Source of the DNA: Chlorokybus atmophyticus
Lineage: Eukaryota; Streptophyta; Chlorokybophyceae; Chlorokybales; Chlorokybaceae
Assembly: GCA_009103225.1 (NCBI GenBank)
Contig: RHPI01002204.1
Span: forward strand, 359,810 to 423,809
Direction of reading: 5' to 3'
Length of the DNA: 64,000 bases
Part shown: positions 45,116-57,920 of the stretch, one piece after another
Position numbering within the stretch: position 1 is the first letter of the stretch
Layout of the letters: every line of letters starts with the position of its first letter
Position numbers and translations under genes: made by a program
The notes under the pieces: model-generated
The model's database searches: none
Told to the model about the DNA's origin: nothing
The model's input: the letters and a program-made list of their open reading frames with translations, nothing else

Positions 45116-47940
45116 CTACTGGTCCAAGAAGAATGCATCCAGTGGCTTGCCAATGGCATACACAATGAAACCGATCTTGCGCAGCTCAGCGTGGTCCACA
45201 ACATTGCGCCCATCGAACACAAATGCTGGCTTGACCATACCATCGTAGATCTGTGCGGCATGCGCTTCACTCAGTGCCACGTCAACGTGTAAATAACGAT
45301 ACATCCATGATGCCACATTTGACTGTATCAATGAGAGACAGACTGACACTGACTGCAGTCACCTTCTGGTAGTCCAAGCTCTTGAACTCGTCCCACTCAG
45401 TCAAGATGCAGACAGCGGAGGAACCCTTGGCTGCGCTGTACGCGTCTGGCGCTGACATCACCTTGTTGAAGCTTGTGGGGCTGGTGGGGGCTGCCTTCCC
45501 TGGGTTGGGGTGGTCCCACGCGAAGGGCTCATACTCCAACTCCCGCTGAACCTGCTCGTACCTGCACATGTCCACCATCAGTCCCTGGTCTGAGGCTGCT
45601 TGTGGTGCTCATGAGCTATGCTTACGTGACTTGGGGGTCGTAGATGTGAACGGCAGCACCGTCTTGCAGAAGGCCATGGCATACATCAATGGCAGGGGTC
45701 TCGCGAGTGTCACCAGTGTCCTTCTTGAAGGCGAAGCCGAAGATCGCAATGCGCTTGCCACTGATGGTGTTGAACATAGCAGACACCACGCGCTGAAGCA
45801 CACATGCGTGTGAGCACACCGTGCGACTGCCATTGCTCACACAGCAATGATGCTGCTTGGTGTTTTACCTTCACAAAACGGCTCTTCTGGTAGTCATTGA
45901 TACTGACAACCTGCTTCCAGTACTCGGCGACTTCTGGAAGGCCATTGCTCTCACAGATATATACAAGGTTCAGGATATCCTGAAAGTAAGGTTGGCATGA
46001 GGTGCACTACTAGATACACAAGAAACAATGGACGAGATTCTCTGCAGCTTTGGGTTCATAGTAGATGCGCATTACATTCATCATCAACATACCTTCTGGA
46101 AGCATGAACCACCAAAACCAACAGATGCCTTCAGGAATTTGGGTCCAATGCGGGAGTCTGTGCCAATGGCGTGTGAAACCTGGTTGACATCTGCACCAGT
46201 GGCCTGCAGCGATAGTCATTGCCAAGTCAGTCACACTGCACACGACCAGATACCAAACCATGTAACGTCAATGAGTGCACTGACCTCGCACAGAGCAGAC
46301 ATGGCGTTCACAGATGAGATACGCTGTGCCAGGAAGGCGTTGGCAGCAAGCTTTGAGAGCTCGGCAGACCTGTTTGATTGAAGTGTCAGCTTAAGTAGAG
46401 TCTAGGGGCCATGCATCAAGCATCACGAATCCAGTGCATGCGTACCAGAGGTTGGCTGTGAGGATGCGCTCCTCTGGTACCCAGTGAGCATACACCCACT
46501 TGAGGGCAGCAACTGCTGCTTGTCCGGCCTTAGTCTCCCGACCACCTGTCAAAGGCAGGCATGGTAAGCTTGCAACAACTGGCGTATCAACCTGAGAAGC
46601 AGCTTATGTTAAGACTCAGTCTACTATGAAATTGTTCGCACAGGGTCTGACTGCATACCGATGAGCACACGGTCAGGCTTCATCAGATCGTCAATGGCTG
46701 TGCCCTCAGCAAGGAACTCAGGGTTGGACAAAATCTGCACAGGCATACCAATCAGTTACACCACAAAGACTTGCATGCAAAATGAATACATACTGAAGAA
46801 CAGAGGAAACAAGCAATCTAGTCAATTATAATCACCGTCATCTAAGCTACGTCAGCATTGCTGTGCCAAACCTGGAATTCAATGCCAGTGTTGGCGGCAT
46901 TTGGCACAAGGATTTTCTCAATGGCTTCTGCTGTCTTGACAGGGACGGTTGACTTTTCCACCACCTGCAGCCAACCATGAGGTCAACGACCACTCACTTC
47001 CCAGGATTCCACTCTGCTAGTTGCAAGCAAGAGCGCATGCACACATTTGCAGCCACCACATATCATGCATTACAGCATTCACTACTCACAATCTTGCTGG
47101 AGGTGGAGACGCGAGCAATCATGCGAGCTGCACTTTCCCAGTACGTGAGGTCAGCAGCACGGCCAGCACCAAGTCCCTGCGGTATTACGCAATCGATCAG
47201 ACATGTGCATGTGAATGCATGCATATCGCTCAAATCATGCCCTGGCACAGAGCATACCCTAGTCTTGGTGGGGGTGTTCACAGACACGAACACCATGTCC
47301 GCCCAGGCAATGTACTTTTCGACATCTGTGCTGAAGTACAGGTTCTTGCCACGAGCTGCCTTGACCTGCAGGGTGTGCTGCATTGTCAGTATCAGCCAAC
47401 GTGCTGACAATGCAGACAAACAGCCAACTAGCATGGTTGACCATCATGAGGCACAATGCATGACTTTGCATGCAGTGCTGTGCTGTGACACATCTGCCAC
47501 ACTGTTGGTTGCCATGCTATCCGTCTGTCAGTCTGCATTGCTTGGCTGGTGAACACGTTCGTCTGAAACAAAGTGTTGTTGCCACCGGTGCGAAAGTGAA
47601 TGCTGGGAGCGTAACTCACCACTTCATCAAGGCCGGGCTCGTAGATGGGCAGCTTGTCGCTGTTCCAGGCGTCAATGCGGGACTTGTTGATATCCACCAC
47701 AGCGACCTGAAATGGCAGACATGCAACATGAAACAATGCCGGCATTGCCAGGAAGCAGCCGTCGCATGCCGTGCCAAGTCACGTCGTGCAAGTGGAGGGT
47801 TGATGTCAAACAAAGCACTTTCATGTTGGACTGACCTCGACATCGTCTGGGCATTTGTAGGCGATCATGGCCATGGTGGGGCCGCCAACATAGCCGGCCC
47901 CAATGCAACAGATCTTCATGTGCTTGGGCGCTTCCGCCAT
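45116..47940 (-). CDS. UGDH: UDP-glucose 6-dehydrogenase
   Basis: About a dozen minus-strand exons. The start [20 protein letters not shown] carries the NAD-binding GxGxxG. Later exons give [20 protein letters not shown] (47707-47620), [89 protein letters not shown] and [19 protein letters not shown], with the catalytic Cys in GGSCFQ. Then come [20 protein letters not shown], the UDP-binding C-terminal part YEPFAWDHP and [11 protein letters not shown], and [11 protein letters not shown]. It oxidises UDP-glucose to UDP-glucuronate with two NAD+, supplying acidic cell-wall polysaccharides. All key motifs are present, so the gene looks functional. Confidence 0.92.
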
Positions 47941-49668
47941 TGCTGCAGAAACTGGACGGCTGGACAGCACGGACGTCCCTGCGTAAGCGCAAAGCAGGAA
48001 ACCACCAAAGCGCCTAGGACCGGGGCGTCGTCGCCGCCTCCGCCGCTGCCGCTTGCCTTCACACTGCCGCTTGCGTTGCTACCGACCTTGCTGGACTTGC
48101 AGCTGATGAATTCATCTTATAAGTTACAAGCGTTGATGTTGGAATGTAATGAAACTACGCAAACGTGATTCCTATAACGGAGACGACTGCGTGCGCGTTG
48201 TCCAGCGTGGCAGCCGCACACAGCCAATCACGCAATCACGCAAGTTGCGTGCCTGGTTGTCACGCACAATATTGTTGGTGGCACCAGCCAGGTGGTGAAG
48301 CTGTCCAGGTTGCAGTTAATGATTAGGCCCAGGATTACAAAAGAAAAGGTTGCCTGCCCGTTGACTCCAAGTACTCCAAGGAAAGCTTGGCTACCTGGCT
48401 GGTACGCGGACTACTCTGCGTGATTGGTTGAGTGCGGCCTCCACGCTGGACAGCGCATGATCAATTAGGCGATACCTTATAAGGTATTATCCTATAGGGA
48501 GTTGCCTAAATTTGCTGTAATCATCTTCCAGGCATTACTAATACACGAAGGAAAATACTCATTACCCGGAAGTACGTTAACACCCTTCCATCAACAGGAT
48601 TGTTCTCCAATCTGTTTACAATCACATATCAAATGGCATTGCTCATTGATTATTGCATAACGTTGTCTTAACCATTTATTGGTATTATCACCAGGAATTG
48701 ACAAGCTAAACACCGAAAATCGCGTTTACACCTCTTGAACCAAGTAATCTTGTGTTTTTGAACAATTATAGATGTCAATCTTATGCGATTAGTTTTGCCA
48801 TCAATAAGAGTGCTTGCTCAACATACCAACCTTCAAATTAAGAACAATTTGTTAATAAAAGTTTAAGTGTCTATGTAATTGTTGTCACACAATTGTGCAT
48901 AACAATATTTGTAACTATCTTGCCCATTGATGTTTAAACATGCAGTTAAGTATAAGTCGCTTGTAAGTATTGATATTGTCATGTGAATAGATATGGTAAA
49001 ATTGATTATGATAATGCAATTATTATAATTGATACAAGTATATGTAAAAAAATAAATAAGTTATGTAGTTAACATCTTTGCGTGCAATGTTTCAAGTAAA
49101 CGAAGATGCTATTGAATATACCCTTGTGAATGCAACTTTATGTTTAACTTATTCGTACAAACGTAAGGAATGTGCAAGCATAATAATTTTATATTTTATT
49201 CATGCTGCAACTTGCAATGTATTCATTTTTGATTTATTCAATAGTGAGGTAAACTTACCTCATTATATGAAGTAAACTTACCTCATAAAATCAACATCAT
49301 AAAGTTGCATTATACAGTGTACTCGGTATTGATGTGTACGCTCATTACTTTATTTAAATATACAATTCATGCGCTTGTATTGTGTAATCATAGTCATCGC
49401 ACAAGATACATGGTATTTTATATTGCGTTATGGCTTTAAAACATGCCATTAAAGTTGTATTCACGTCGCAATGTCGTAATGTATTCTCACATGTTTGTGT
49501 GTGATGAAGTTGCTTTTTTTGATCATAATTTATTAAATATGAAGCTTTCGCGCACGATGACTGCTTCGTGCATTAGGTATAATTTAACACGAGGGTGTTT
49601 ACAACTTGCTAATCATTAGTCAACATGAAGAGTTGGTATTAGAATATCTGCACATGCACGCATGCATT

Positions 49669-49797
49669 CGTTTACACTAGAATGGGAGCTAAATGTACTT
49701 AAATAAAGACAGTTTTCTTATATTTGAGGACCATTATTGCGGGCGATTCAGAGCGTCATAGATAACGCCGTTTTTAGCTCCCATTCTAGTGTAAACG
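49669..49797. repeat. 129-bp inverted-repeat (MITE-like) unit
   Basis: Bases 49669-49693 and 49773-49797 are perfect 25-bp inverted complements, beginning CGTTTACACTAGAATGGG. They enclose an 79-bp centre. Such terminal inverted repeats suggest a miniature DNA transposon; no clear target duplication was seen beyond the symmetric ends. Confidence 0.6.
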
Positions 49798-50088
49798 ATG
49801 TGGTTTGGTAACCGGTTAAAAAATACGCGCGGTTGAATAGTCAGTTATGTCATCGCGAAAAGTCATTGACTGGGCCACGCTGCTGCATGACGCGGCCAAA
49901 CATTTTTCTCATCTTTGAGGACCATTATTGCGGGCGATTCAGAGCGTCATAGATAACGCCGTTTTTAGCTCCCATTCTAGTGTAAACGATGTGGTTTGGT
50001 AACCGGTTAAAAAATACGCGCGGTTGAATAGTCAGTTATGTCATCGCGAAAAGTCATTGACTGGGCCACGCTGCTGCATGACGCGGCC
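49723..50088. repeat. Tandem duplication, 175-bp unit, 191-bp period
   Basis: 49723-49897 and 49914-50088 look identical by eye, starting TTTGAGGACCATTATTGCGG and ending GACGCGGCC, separated by 16 bp. The second copy repeats the right arm of the inverted repeat but not the left arm. High identity implies recent origin. Confidence 0.85.
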
Positions 50089-52136
50089 GCCAGCAATCGT
50101 GCGTTCCGCCAACTTCCCTGCCAAATCACGCGAACTCACAACTTATAGGATCAGGGTTTGGCGGCGGTATGTGCACGGTTCCTCATCCTTTCAATCGGCA
50201 ATAACTTTCAATAGGATTGTCCTGAAATCAAGAACTAATTTTACGGCGTACTACGCAATTTGCCGCAACTCCATGTAAGCAACACTATAGCCAATTCGGC
50301 TTGGTTTAAGAAATATATCGCGGCCAAAAAGGGTCGATTTTCGGTACTTACGTAAGTACAAGTACTTTTTTTGATACAGTTCCTTTCCTAGTGATCAAGA
50401 GGTGCGTAACGCTATATTTATAACATCATTAACAACATCATTTATATTGTGCTGCAACCATGCCATGCCATGCATGCAACACATATCATATGATAGAGTA
50501 AAATATGCAACAATTTATCATGTGACATGTCTTATGCATATACAAGCATGGCCTAATTGCGGTGAAGGTATGCAATTAATGCATGCATATAAAGTCGCTA
50601 AATGAGCTGTAACTGTTATGTGGAATTGCATGCAATGACGCCCATATGAAATTGTCAAGAAGTCACATTGGCTGCGAAACATAAAAAACTCGTGCAGTTT
50701 ATCAACAGCTAAACGAAAATCGCCTGACATAATCAGGGTGCCAATGCATCTTGTATGTAGATGTTGGATATGAATTGCTAGCTAGCGCGGCAGTATGGCT
50801 GTTATTAAGGGCCATCACGCTAAGCCATGTGAGCAAAACGCGTTAGAATGTTGCGGTTGGATAATAATTATATAATTAAGCCCCATATCGAGGGTTATCG
50901 TAACATGGGCAGCAGCGAAAAAGATAAAGGCGCTGTGGCGGCACAATCGCGTCAATATTGTTGTTTGTGCGTTGTCGTGAACTGGCTCAAAGCTGCCGCT
51001 GCTGCACAACTCACCTTCTTATATCATATGTTGTAGGTGGGGGCTATGTCAATTGCAAGCTACCGCTGTTGATCGCATTGCTTCACATGCAAACGATAGC
51101 ACATACAGATTAACAAGAGATTCATATTCTTGTTGTTGTTGTTGTTCATCCATAAACATTTCAGCAATGACGACCATCTACAGCTGATAATGAATTGATT
51201 GCATGGCATGCAAGACTCCATACATGTACAATGGCTCTATTGCACACTGTTGCCATTGATGGCATCAATGGGAATAATGCAGTTGCTGTCAGTAATTATT
51301 CAACATGCGCTTGAGCATGCATGATTGTGCGCGTGCACCACCATGTTTACATAGACAGACTTCACATTTATATGTTGCGCAAATGCCCACAAAATCTATA
51401 CGCGCGCGCATGACGGAGCGCGTATGCGTGTGCTCGCGCGAGCGTATTGCATGTTGTATGATAAAAAAATGAGCTTTAACATGTCTTTGGATCCATGCTG
51501 ACACACGACTTTCACTTGATACGTGTTTAGAGGGTGAGTGTATTCGAACTTTAATGAACGAAAGCGTTGAATGTTTGGGCTGACACAGCCTTTGTCACAG
51601 GGTGGCTACGGCAGGTGCCCATATGTGTGATACAATTGGTATCTCAAGTTCAGAGTCTGAAGCAGTTCGTTGACGTATCTGGGCGGGTCCATTGTACCGT
51701 CGTTAGTTGCCCTCGGCGTAACTGTGCTGGCTGGACACGCGTCTCGTTCTGACTGCGTGACAACGCAGTCCAGCCAATGGCGGAGACGGACGGCAGTGAC
51801 TGCATTTGTCAGCCGTCGATATTGCATGGACGCTGCAAAACCGTAAGATGAGGTCGTTACGTGGGTGGCTCGGCGTAATTGACAACCGAGAGGGTACCTA
51901 CAGTATCGCAACAGCGACGCGCATTGCAGTGCTGGGTTGATCGCTGCAGGCGGGCAGCGAAGGCTGCATGTGTGAGCGACTGCCAGCTGGCAAGTAATGG
52001 CCGTGACTGCGGCGGCGGCATTGCTGAGCGTGTCGCTGTTATGGTCCAACTCCAGTCGAGTTTAGCCCAGATCCCTAGATAGCAGGGTTTGGTGCGAGAT
52101 TAAGACTGTAGACTGTAGCTTGTTGCAGCAGCTGCG

Positions 52137-55100
52137 ATGGAGCGGAGGAGGAGATTGGCGAGAGCATTGACAGCAGCTCGCTGCTCGCCGCTACTGCTGC
52201 TCCTGGTCTTGGCTGGGATAGTGTGCTGCGCACATGGGGCTGTGCTTGGGATTGATCTGGGCAGCGAGTTCATCAAGGTGTCCATTGTGAAGCCTGGGAG
52301 AGCGCCGGTCGGCATTGTCACCAACGAGATGAGCAAGCGGAAGACCCCCAACCTGGTTGGTTTCTACAATGGGGAGCGTTTGTTAGGGGACGAGGTGGCG
52401 GCGCTGGTGCCGCGCATTCCGACTAGGGTTTACAGCCACACGCGTGAGCTTCTCGGTAGGCGCTCAAGCGCTGACAAAGCAGTGGCGCAGGGACGGTTGG
52501 AGAGCAGAGCCCTGCCATACGAGTAAGCAGTGACTGAGGTGGCTTTTCTCAGCATGGTACTACTCACAACATGCAGACAACACAGGAGATGTGCTGTCAC
52601 GTAACCGCATGTTGCAAATCATGTGCGCTTGCACAGCATGCTTGCATGTCGTATGAATGCACTGTGTACTGCTGCATACATTATTGCATGTTGCGTGGGC
52701 CGTCTAGTGACGCAGGCAAGCTTGTGGTTGCGCACCTTATGCACGCATGCCTGCATATTTGTCGCCGATATTGCATGCCAAGTGTACAGGGTGATGACCA
52801 CTGTGCGTGGCTATAGTGACTGTATAGGTGTACAAGTGTGAGTGCGATGAAGTTTTTGGTTACAAATATGTCCAGTACAGCTGACATATACCAGTGTTGT
52901 ACATGGGGCTTTCCGCGTTAGAGGTCTTGTATATGAAGCGTCATCGGCCTCATGTGCACATTGCTAGCGGGCGTAACATGACATGTCACTAGGTCAGAAC
53001 CTTCGATGGGTTAGCAAGCCCTGAATCGCATTGTTGAGCGCAGGTTAAAAGTTGGTGAAGATGGCGAGCTTGCCAGATGGCCCGCAACTGATGTTGAGTA
53101 CACTGCGGAGGAGCTTACAGCCATGGTACTCAGATATGTGCTTGACTTAGGAGAGGCCTTTTCGCACCTGAGCCCTATCAAGGATGCGGTTGTGACAGTG
53201 CCCCCGTACTTCAGTCTTCAACAGCGACAGGCATTACTGGATGCGGCACAGGTGTGCAAGACAAGTGTGTGTTGTTAGATCATTGAGCCAACATCGCTAG
53301 GAACAAGTGTTTGCCACATTGCACCTAGTTGTTGGTCAACGTGGTCACACCCTTGTGTGATAGCGCCAGTAGCAATGCAGCTGCAGTGTTGCAAGTGCTG
53401 ACGCTGCTGCTGGTCCTCCAGATTGCAGGGGTTAATGTCATGGCATTGATTGGGGAGCACGCTGCCGCTGCGCTGCAGTATGGAATCGATCGGGACTTCA
53501 GCAACTCCACTCAGCATGTTGTGTTCTATGATATGGGTGCTTCCTCTACATATGCAGCACTGGTTAGGTGGGGTTAGGCAGGGTTAGGATACTGTCGACT
53601 AGTGTGATGCACACGCTGTATGGCAACTGCTAAAGCTGGTATTGGTTACCCACAGGTTCTCAGCGTATACCGTCAAGGAGTATGGCAAGAACAAGACCTA
53701 CAACCAGTTTGAAGTGCTGGGCGTGCGCTGGGATGCTGATCTTGGGGGTTCCACGTTGGACATGCAACTGCTAAAGCATTTTGCTGAGGAATTCAAGGCC
53801 AAAACTGGACTTGATGCACGCCAGTCGCCTAAGGTAAGCTTCATGGTACACGTCCTTGCACACTTGGTCCGGCAGCTAATAGTGTTTGTTGACAATACTA
53901 GATTGGCTGGTCAGCAGCATGCAGTTTACAGTTCAAGTGTCGCAACTCTAGCATAAAGTCAAGCTCGCTTCATCAGCCCCAAGCTGCTTGCTCCGGCTTC
54001 TCAAGCTAGCATCGACTTGATCACTGGTGCTTCTTGTGGCTGATGGTGTATAGAAGAAATTTTGATCAATGTTTTCAACTGCCAGGCCGTGGCCAAGCTC
54101 AAGAAGGAGGTGAAGCGCACAAAGGAGGTACTGAGTGCCAACACAGAAGCTCCATTCAACGTGGAGTCCCTGTACGAAGATCGTGACTTCAGGTCCTCTT
54201 TGACACGTGACAAGTTCGAGGAGTTATGCAGCGATGTCTGGCCACGGCTGGCACTCCCTGTCCTTCAGCTACTGCAGGACGCACAGCTCACGATTGACCA
54301 GGTTGACGCTGTGGAAGTCATTGGAGGGAGCACGCGCGTTCCCAAAGTAAGTGAAGCTTTGCGTGTGGTCGACGAGTGGAGCATTCTCATGCTTTGTCAA
54401 GTGAGTACCCTGCATCTGCTAGTAATGGTTGCTGATGATGGATGTCAGGTACAAGCGGCACTGTCTGAAGCTCTTGGCGGCCGAACTCTTGATAGGCATA
54501 TGGATGCGGATGAAGCAATTGCACTCGGTGCTGGCTTGCATGCCGCCAACCTGAGCACCATCTTCCGCATGCGGCAGTTCGGCATGGTGGATATCATGCC
54601 CTATGGCATCTCAGTGCAGGTGGGACATTGTTTGAAGTATTTGCGACGTGTGTAGTGGAATCCTCAATTCTTGTGGCTCTGCTCTGTACTCTGCAGGTGT
54701 CCGGTAGTGCCAATCCAGAAGATGCAGCACCCCTTGACAGCAGCGCAGGTACTAGTTGAGTGCCCTTCACGTAAAGGCACTGCCCACTTGCTAGTTTTCT
54801 CTGCCCTGTGCCAGGACACCTCTTGTATGGCAGCATATGATGCAACTGTTGTGCTGTAGCAACAGTATTTATTGCCTGCCCCATGTAGATGGTCGTCTGT
54901 GTACGTGCAAACTATGCACCAGAAGCATGACAATGGGTGCAACATGAGTTGGTTATCAACACTGTTGTTGTCTCTTGATGCACAGGAGTAGACGAGGACA
55001 AGACAGACAGCGATGGTACAGAGGGCACAGATGAGGAGGGCGCAGCGTTAGCTGGTGTCAAGCTTGTACCGCGCGGCAAGAAGATCCCTGCAAAGGTACA

Positions 55101-56673
55101 ACATTGATGTTAGTATGATGTCGGGTATGGATAGCAGTAGTTACTTATTTTGTTTGCAGCGCGCGGTGGCCATGAATGGTCGCACGTCAGATTTCAGCCT
55201 GGCGCTTGCATATGATGAGGAAAACTCAAGCTTGCCGCCCGGCACGACAAGCGCAGACATAGCGTCATTCGAAATCGCAGGTGCAGTAACTGTGTTGTCA
55301 TTTGCTTTGAGTAAAACGTGTGGTGCGAGAGAGAGACCAAGCCTCTCGTCAACACACTTGTGCCATCCGTTGATCTTTTTATGTCACTGGCAGGCGTGTC
55401 CAACATCAGCTCTAAGCACAACTCGACAGGAAAAGTTACCGTGCATTTCGCGCTCAGCAGGAGTGGTATCCTCAGCTTGGACAAGGCTGAGTTGAGCGTC
55501 AGACTACCGGAAGTAGAGGAAAAGCCTGTGAAGCCTGCAGAGACTATATCTGCCAGTGCAGATGTCAATGCTACCCTGGACAGCAACACAACTGCAAATG
55601 CCTCATCAGTTGATGGCAACGCATCTGCAGTCAACACCACCCGCTCCGCCCTCAATGAAACACAAGCAGATGGTGCATCAAAGCCGGTCCTGAAGCGAAA
55701 GGCGCGCATGGCACGTCTGCCCTTGGAAGTGCGCAGTTTGTCCGTGTTGGGCATGACAGAGGCTGAAAAAGACAGCAGTGCCAGCAAGCTGGCCGAGCTG
55801 CGGCGAAAGGATGACGAAAAACGAGCGACTGCTGAGGCAAAGAACAGCCTCGAGTCATACATTCTGAAGACCAGGGATCAGCTGTCCTCCAACGAAGAGT
55901 TTGCCAAGGTAACCACTGCAGAAGAAAGGGAGGCCTTTCTGGAGCAGCTGAATGAAGCGGAAGATTGGCTGTACATGGATGGTGCTGATGGAGCAGCTGC
56001 AGACTTCCGACTTCGGCTAAAGGAGCTCCACAAAGCTGGTGACCCCATCGCGCTACGTGCGTCCGAGCTCTCTGCAAGGCCAATGGCTTTGGAAAAAGCG
56101 TTACAGTTTATCACTCAGACCCGTGCTACTGTGGCTTCCTGGAACAGCAGCAAGCCTTGGTTGAACGAGACTGACAAAGACGCGCTGTTGGCGCGAGTGT
56201 TAAAGTTGGAGCTGTGGCTGAACGATGCGGAAGCGCAGCAAAGAGACAAAGACTTGCACGCAGAGCCCGCATTCCTATCCAGCAGTGTCGACCAGGAACG
56301 TGCCGTAGTTGAGAAGGCGGTCTCGGTGCTGCAGAATAAGCCAAAACCCAAGCCACCAAAGGTGCCGAAGATGACAGTTAATGTCACCGGGAACGCGTCC
56401 GACGGCAACGACACCAGCAACGGCAGTGAGACTGGAGAGCAGCCAACGGTTGATAGTGCTGAAATCCCAGTTGATGTAGCGAATGAAGAAGCTGAAGCAG
56501 GCTGTGAAGCCGAGAGTGAGCCTGCAGACGTTGAAACTGAAGCTGGCAGTGGCGCTGCAGATGCATCAGCAGCAGAAGTGCCTGAGGGTGCAGATGATAC
56601 AGATGCAGAAGAGAGCAGTAGTGCCACGCTGCAGGAGGCAGCGGACGAAGACTTGCGTGATGAGCTTCGATAA
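52137..56673 (+). CDS. HYOU1: GRP170/HYOU1-type ER Hsp70-family chaperone
   Basis: Exons: 52137-52522, 53044-53251, 53429-53567, 53656-53833, 54086-54346, 54449-54619, 54697-54748, 54986-55095, 55160-55280, 55394-56673. A signal peptide (LLLLLVLAGIVCCAHG) leads straight into the ATPase domain AVLGIDLGSEFIKVSIVKPG. Further Hsp70 signatures: KDAVVTVPPYFSLQQRQALL, ALIGEHAAAALQYGIDRD, VFYDMGASSTYAALV, WDADLGGSTLDMQLL and AVEVIGGSTRVPK. The long last exon holds the substrate-binding domain, a Thr/Asn-rich insertion and helical lid typical of GRP170. Asn-x-Thr/Ser sites abound. Family members fold secretory proteins and exchange nucleotide on BiP. The C-terminus reads RDELR, so the ER-retention motif has one extra Arg. 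Confidence 0.92.
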
Positions 56674-56707
56674 GCTGTTGGTTTGCTGCATTTTATAAAC
56701 TGAACGT

Positions 56708-56712
56708 TGTAA
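56708..56712 (+). terminator. Candidate TGTAA polyadenylation signal of GRP170
   Basis: TGTAA 35 bases after the stop codon, the usual place for the green-algal polyadenylation signal. Short motif, so only suggestive. Confidence 0.4.
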
Positions 56713-57357
56713 TGTGTCTTCAGAGAGTTGACGATTGCTACAGTGTTGTGCTTTATACCAATGTGCCAATCACTTGGGCAGCAAGGTTTGAAACGCATGG
56801 AGTGGCATGCATAAGCAAGCCTATGATTTAGTAGAGGCATATATTGTACAACTGGGGTATGCTGCTGTGTCAGCATGCCTGGTGTGCAACGAGCAATCAA
56901 CATGCATCGTGTCAAACACAGCATACCCCTTTTCATATTTTGTACAGTCTCTCGCACTTTCTGTACACAAACAATACTCACATGCACCACCGGGCTGGCC
57001 ACCTACCACCTACCCGAGGCTAACTACCTTAACTACTAGCCCAAGTCGCGAGCCAAAACAAACATCATGAAAAAGACGCAGAGTCGTACAATTCATGATC
57101 GTACAATACAATCAACAACATACTATATAGCGATATCACATGTTATGATGTTGCAGAAATCTTCCACTCAGTCTACACAACAAACATTACAACATCCTAA
57201 TATACAACCTATCGTACAAATTAATATCGCTCTTGAAGGATGCGGAGTTGGACTGTCATAATTGCTGTAATCACTCCAGCGTCCTCTACACACCTGGCGG
57301 CAGATACTTCACTTGTAACATCCCGCGCGTCACCCCACGCGGGTCGCCAAAACACCT

Positions 57358-57358
57358 G

Positions 57359-57389
<31 letters not shown>

Positions 57390-57390
57390 G
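57358..57390. repeat. GA dinucleotide microsatellite
   Basis: A nearly pure GA repeat with one GG interruption, in noncoding sequence. Confidence 0.9.
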
Positions 57391-57920
57391 CGAGGGGGAG
57401 GGAGGCTCTGTTGGCTGTAAGCATGAATTGAAACTAACCTGCCGTCAATGATAAACTCGTCACGTGGTCACTCTATACAATGCAGATACTCTATAAATAT
57501 AAACATACACGCAAGCTTACACATGTCCTGCGCATCACATAGTATACCTTGACGACTGATTGTAAGCACAATCTCCTGCCAACAAAGTGACTATCCATGC
57601 AACAAGAGCCAGACGTTGTCATTCTATGTCCAAGTTGCGGCATGTCTCACCCTATGTATCAACATGTGTCACTGCAGAGATGCGAACATCTTTGCAATGG
57701 AGCAGACACACTGCCACTCATGCGGACGAGAGGCCACTTGTTAGTTGAGGGATGTTTGTGATTTACAAGATGATGGGTGGATTTACATTTATGCAAAAGC
57801 AGGCCCCATGGCAGTGTCTTTACCTTTCCTCTACTCGTCTACCTAGCAACCAAACGCGCTGAGGCGCACACACATACAATTACAGAAATGACCACTCGAA
57901 CACTATACAAAACCGCAACA

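Larger units (their letters stand above)
47941..52136. other. AT-rich gene-free island
   Basis: About 4.2 kb between the divergent UGDH and GRP170 genes. Composition changes sharply: about 48.5-50.8 kb is clearly AT-rich compared with the mixed-GC genes on either side. Frames here are short and show no family. It contains an inverted repeat (49669-49797) and a tandem duplication (49723-50088). The ~200 bp before 52137 probably carries the GRP170 promoter. Confidence 0.65.
56674..57920. other. Intergenic region between convergent GRP170 and propeller genes
   Basis: About 1.25 kb. A TGTAA at 56708-56712 lies 35 bases past the GRP170 stop. A GA dinucleotide repeat lies at 57358-57390. No gene is seen. 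Confidence 0.6.

Noticed and set aside
51606-52049. 147-codon open frame on the minus strand
   Set aside because: No recognisable domain and no exon context; it lies in the presumed GRP170 promoter region.
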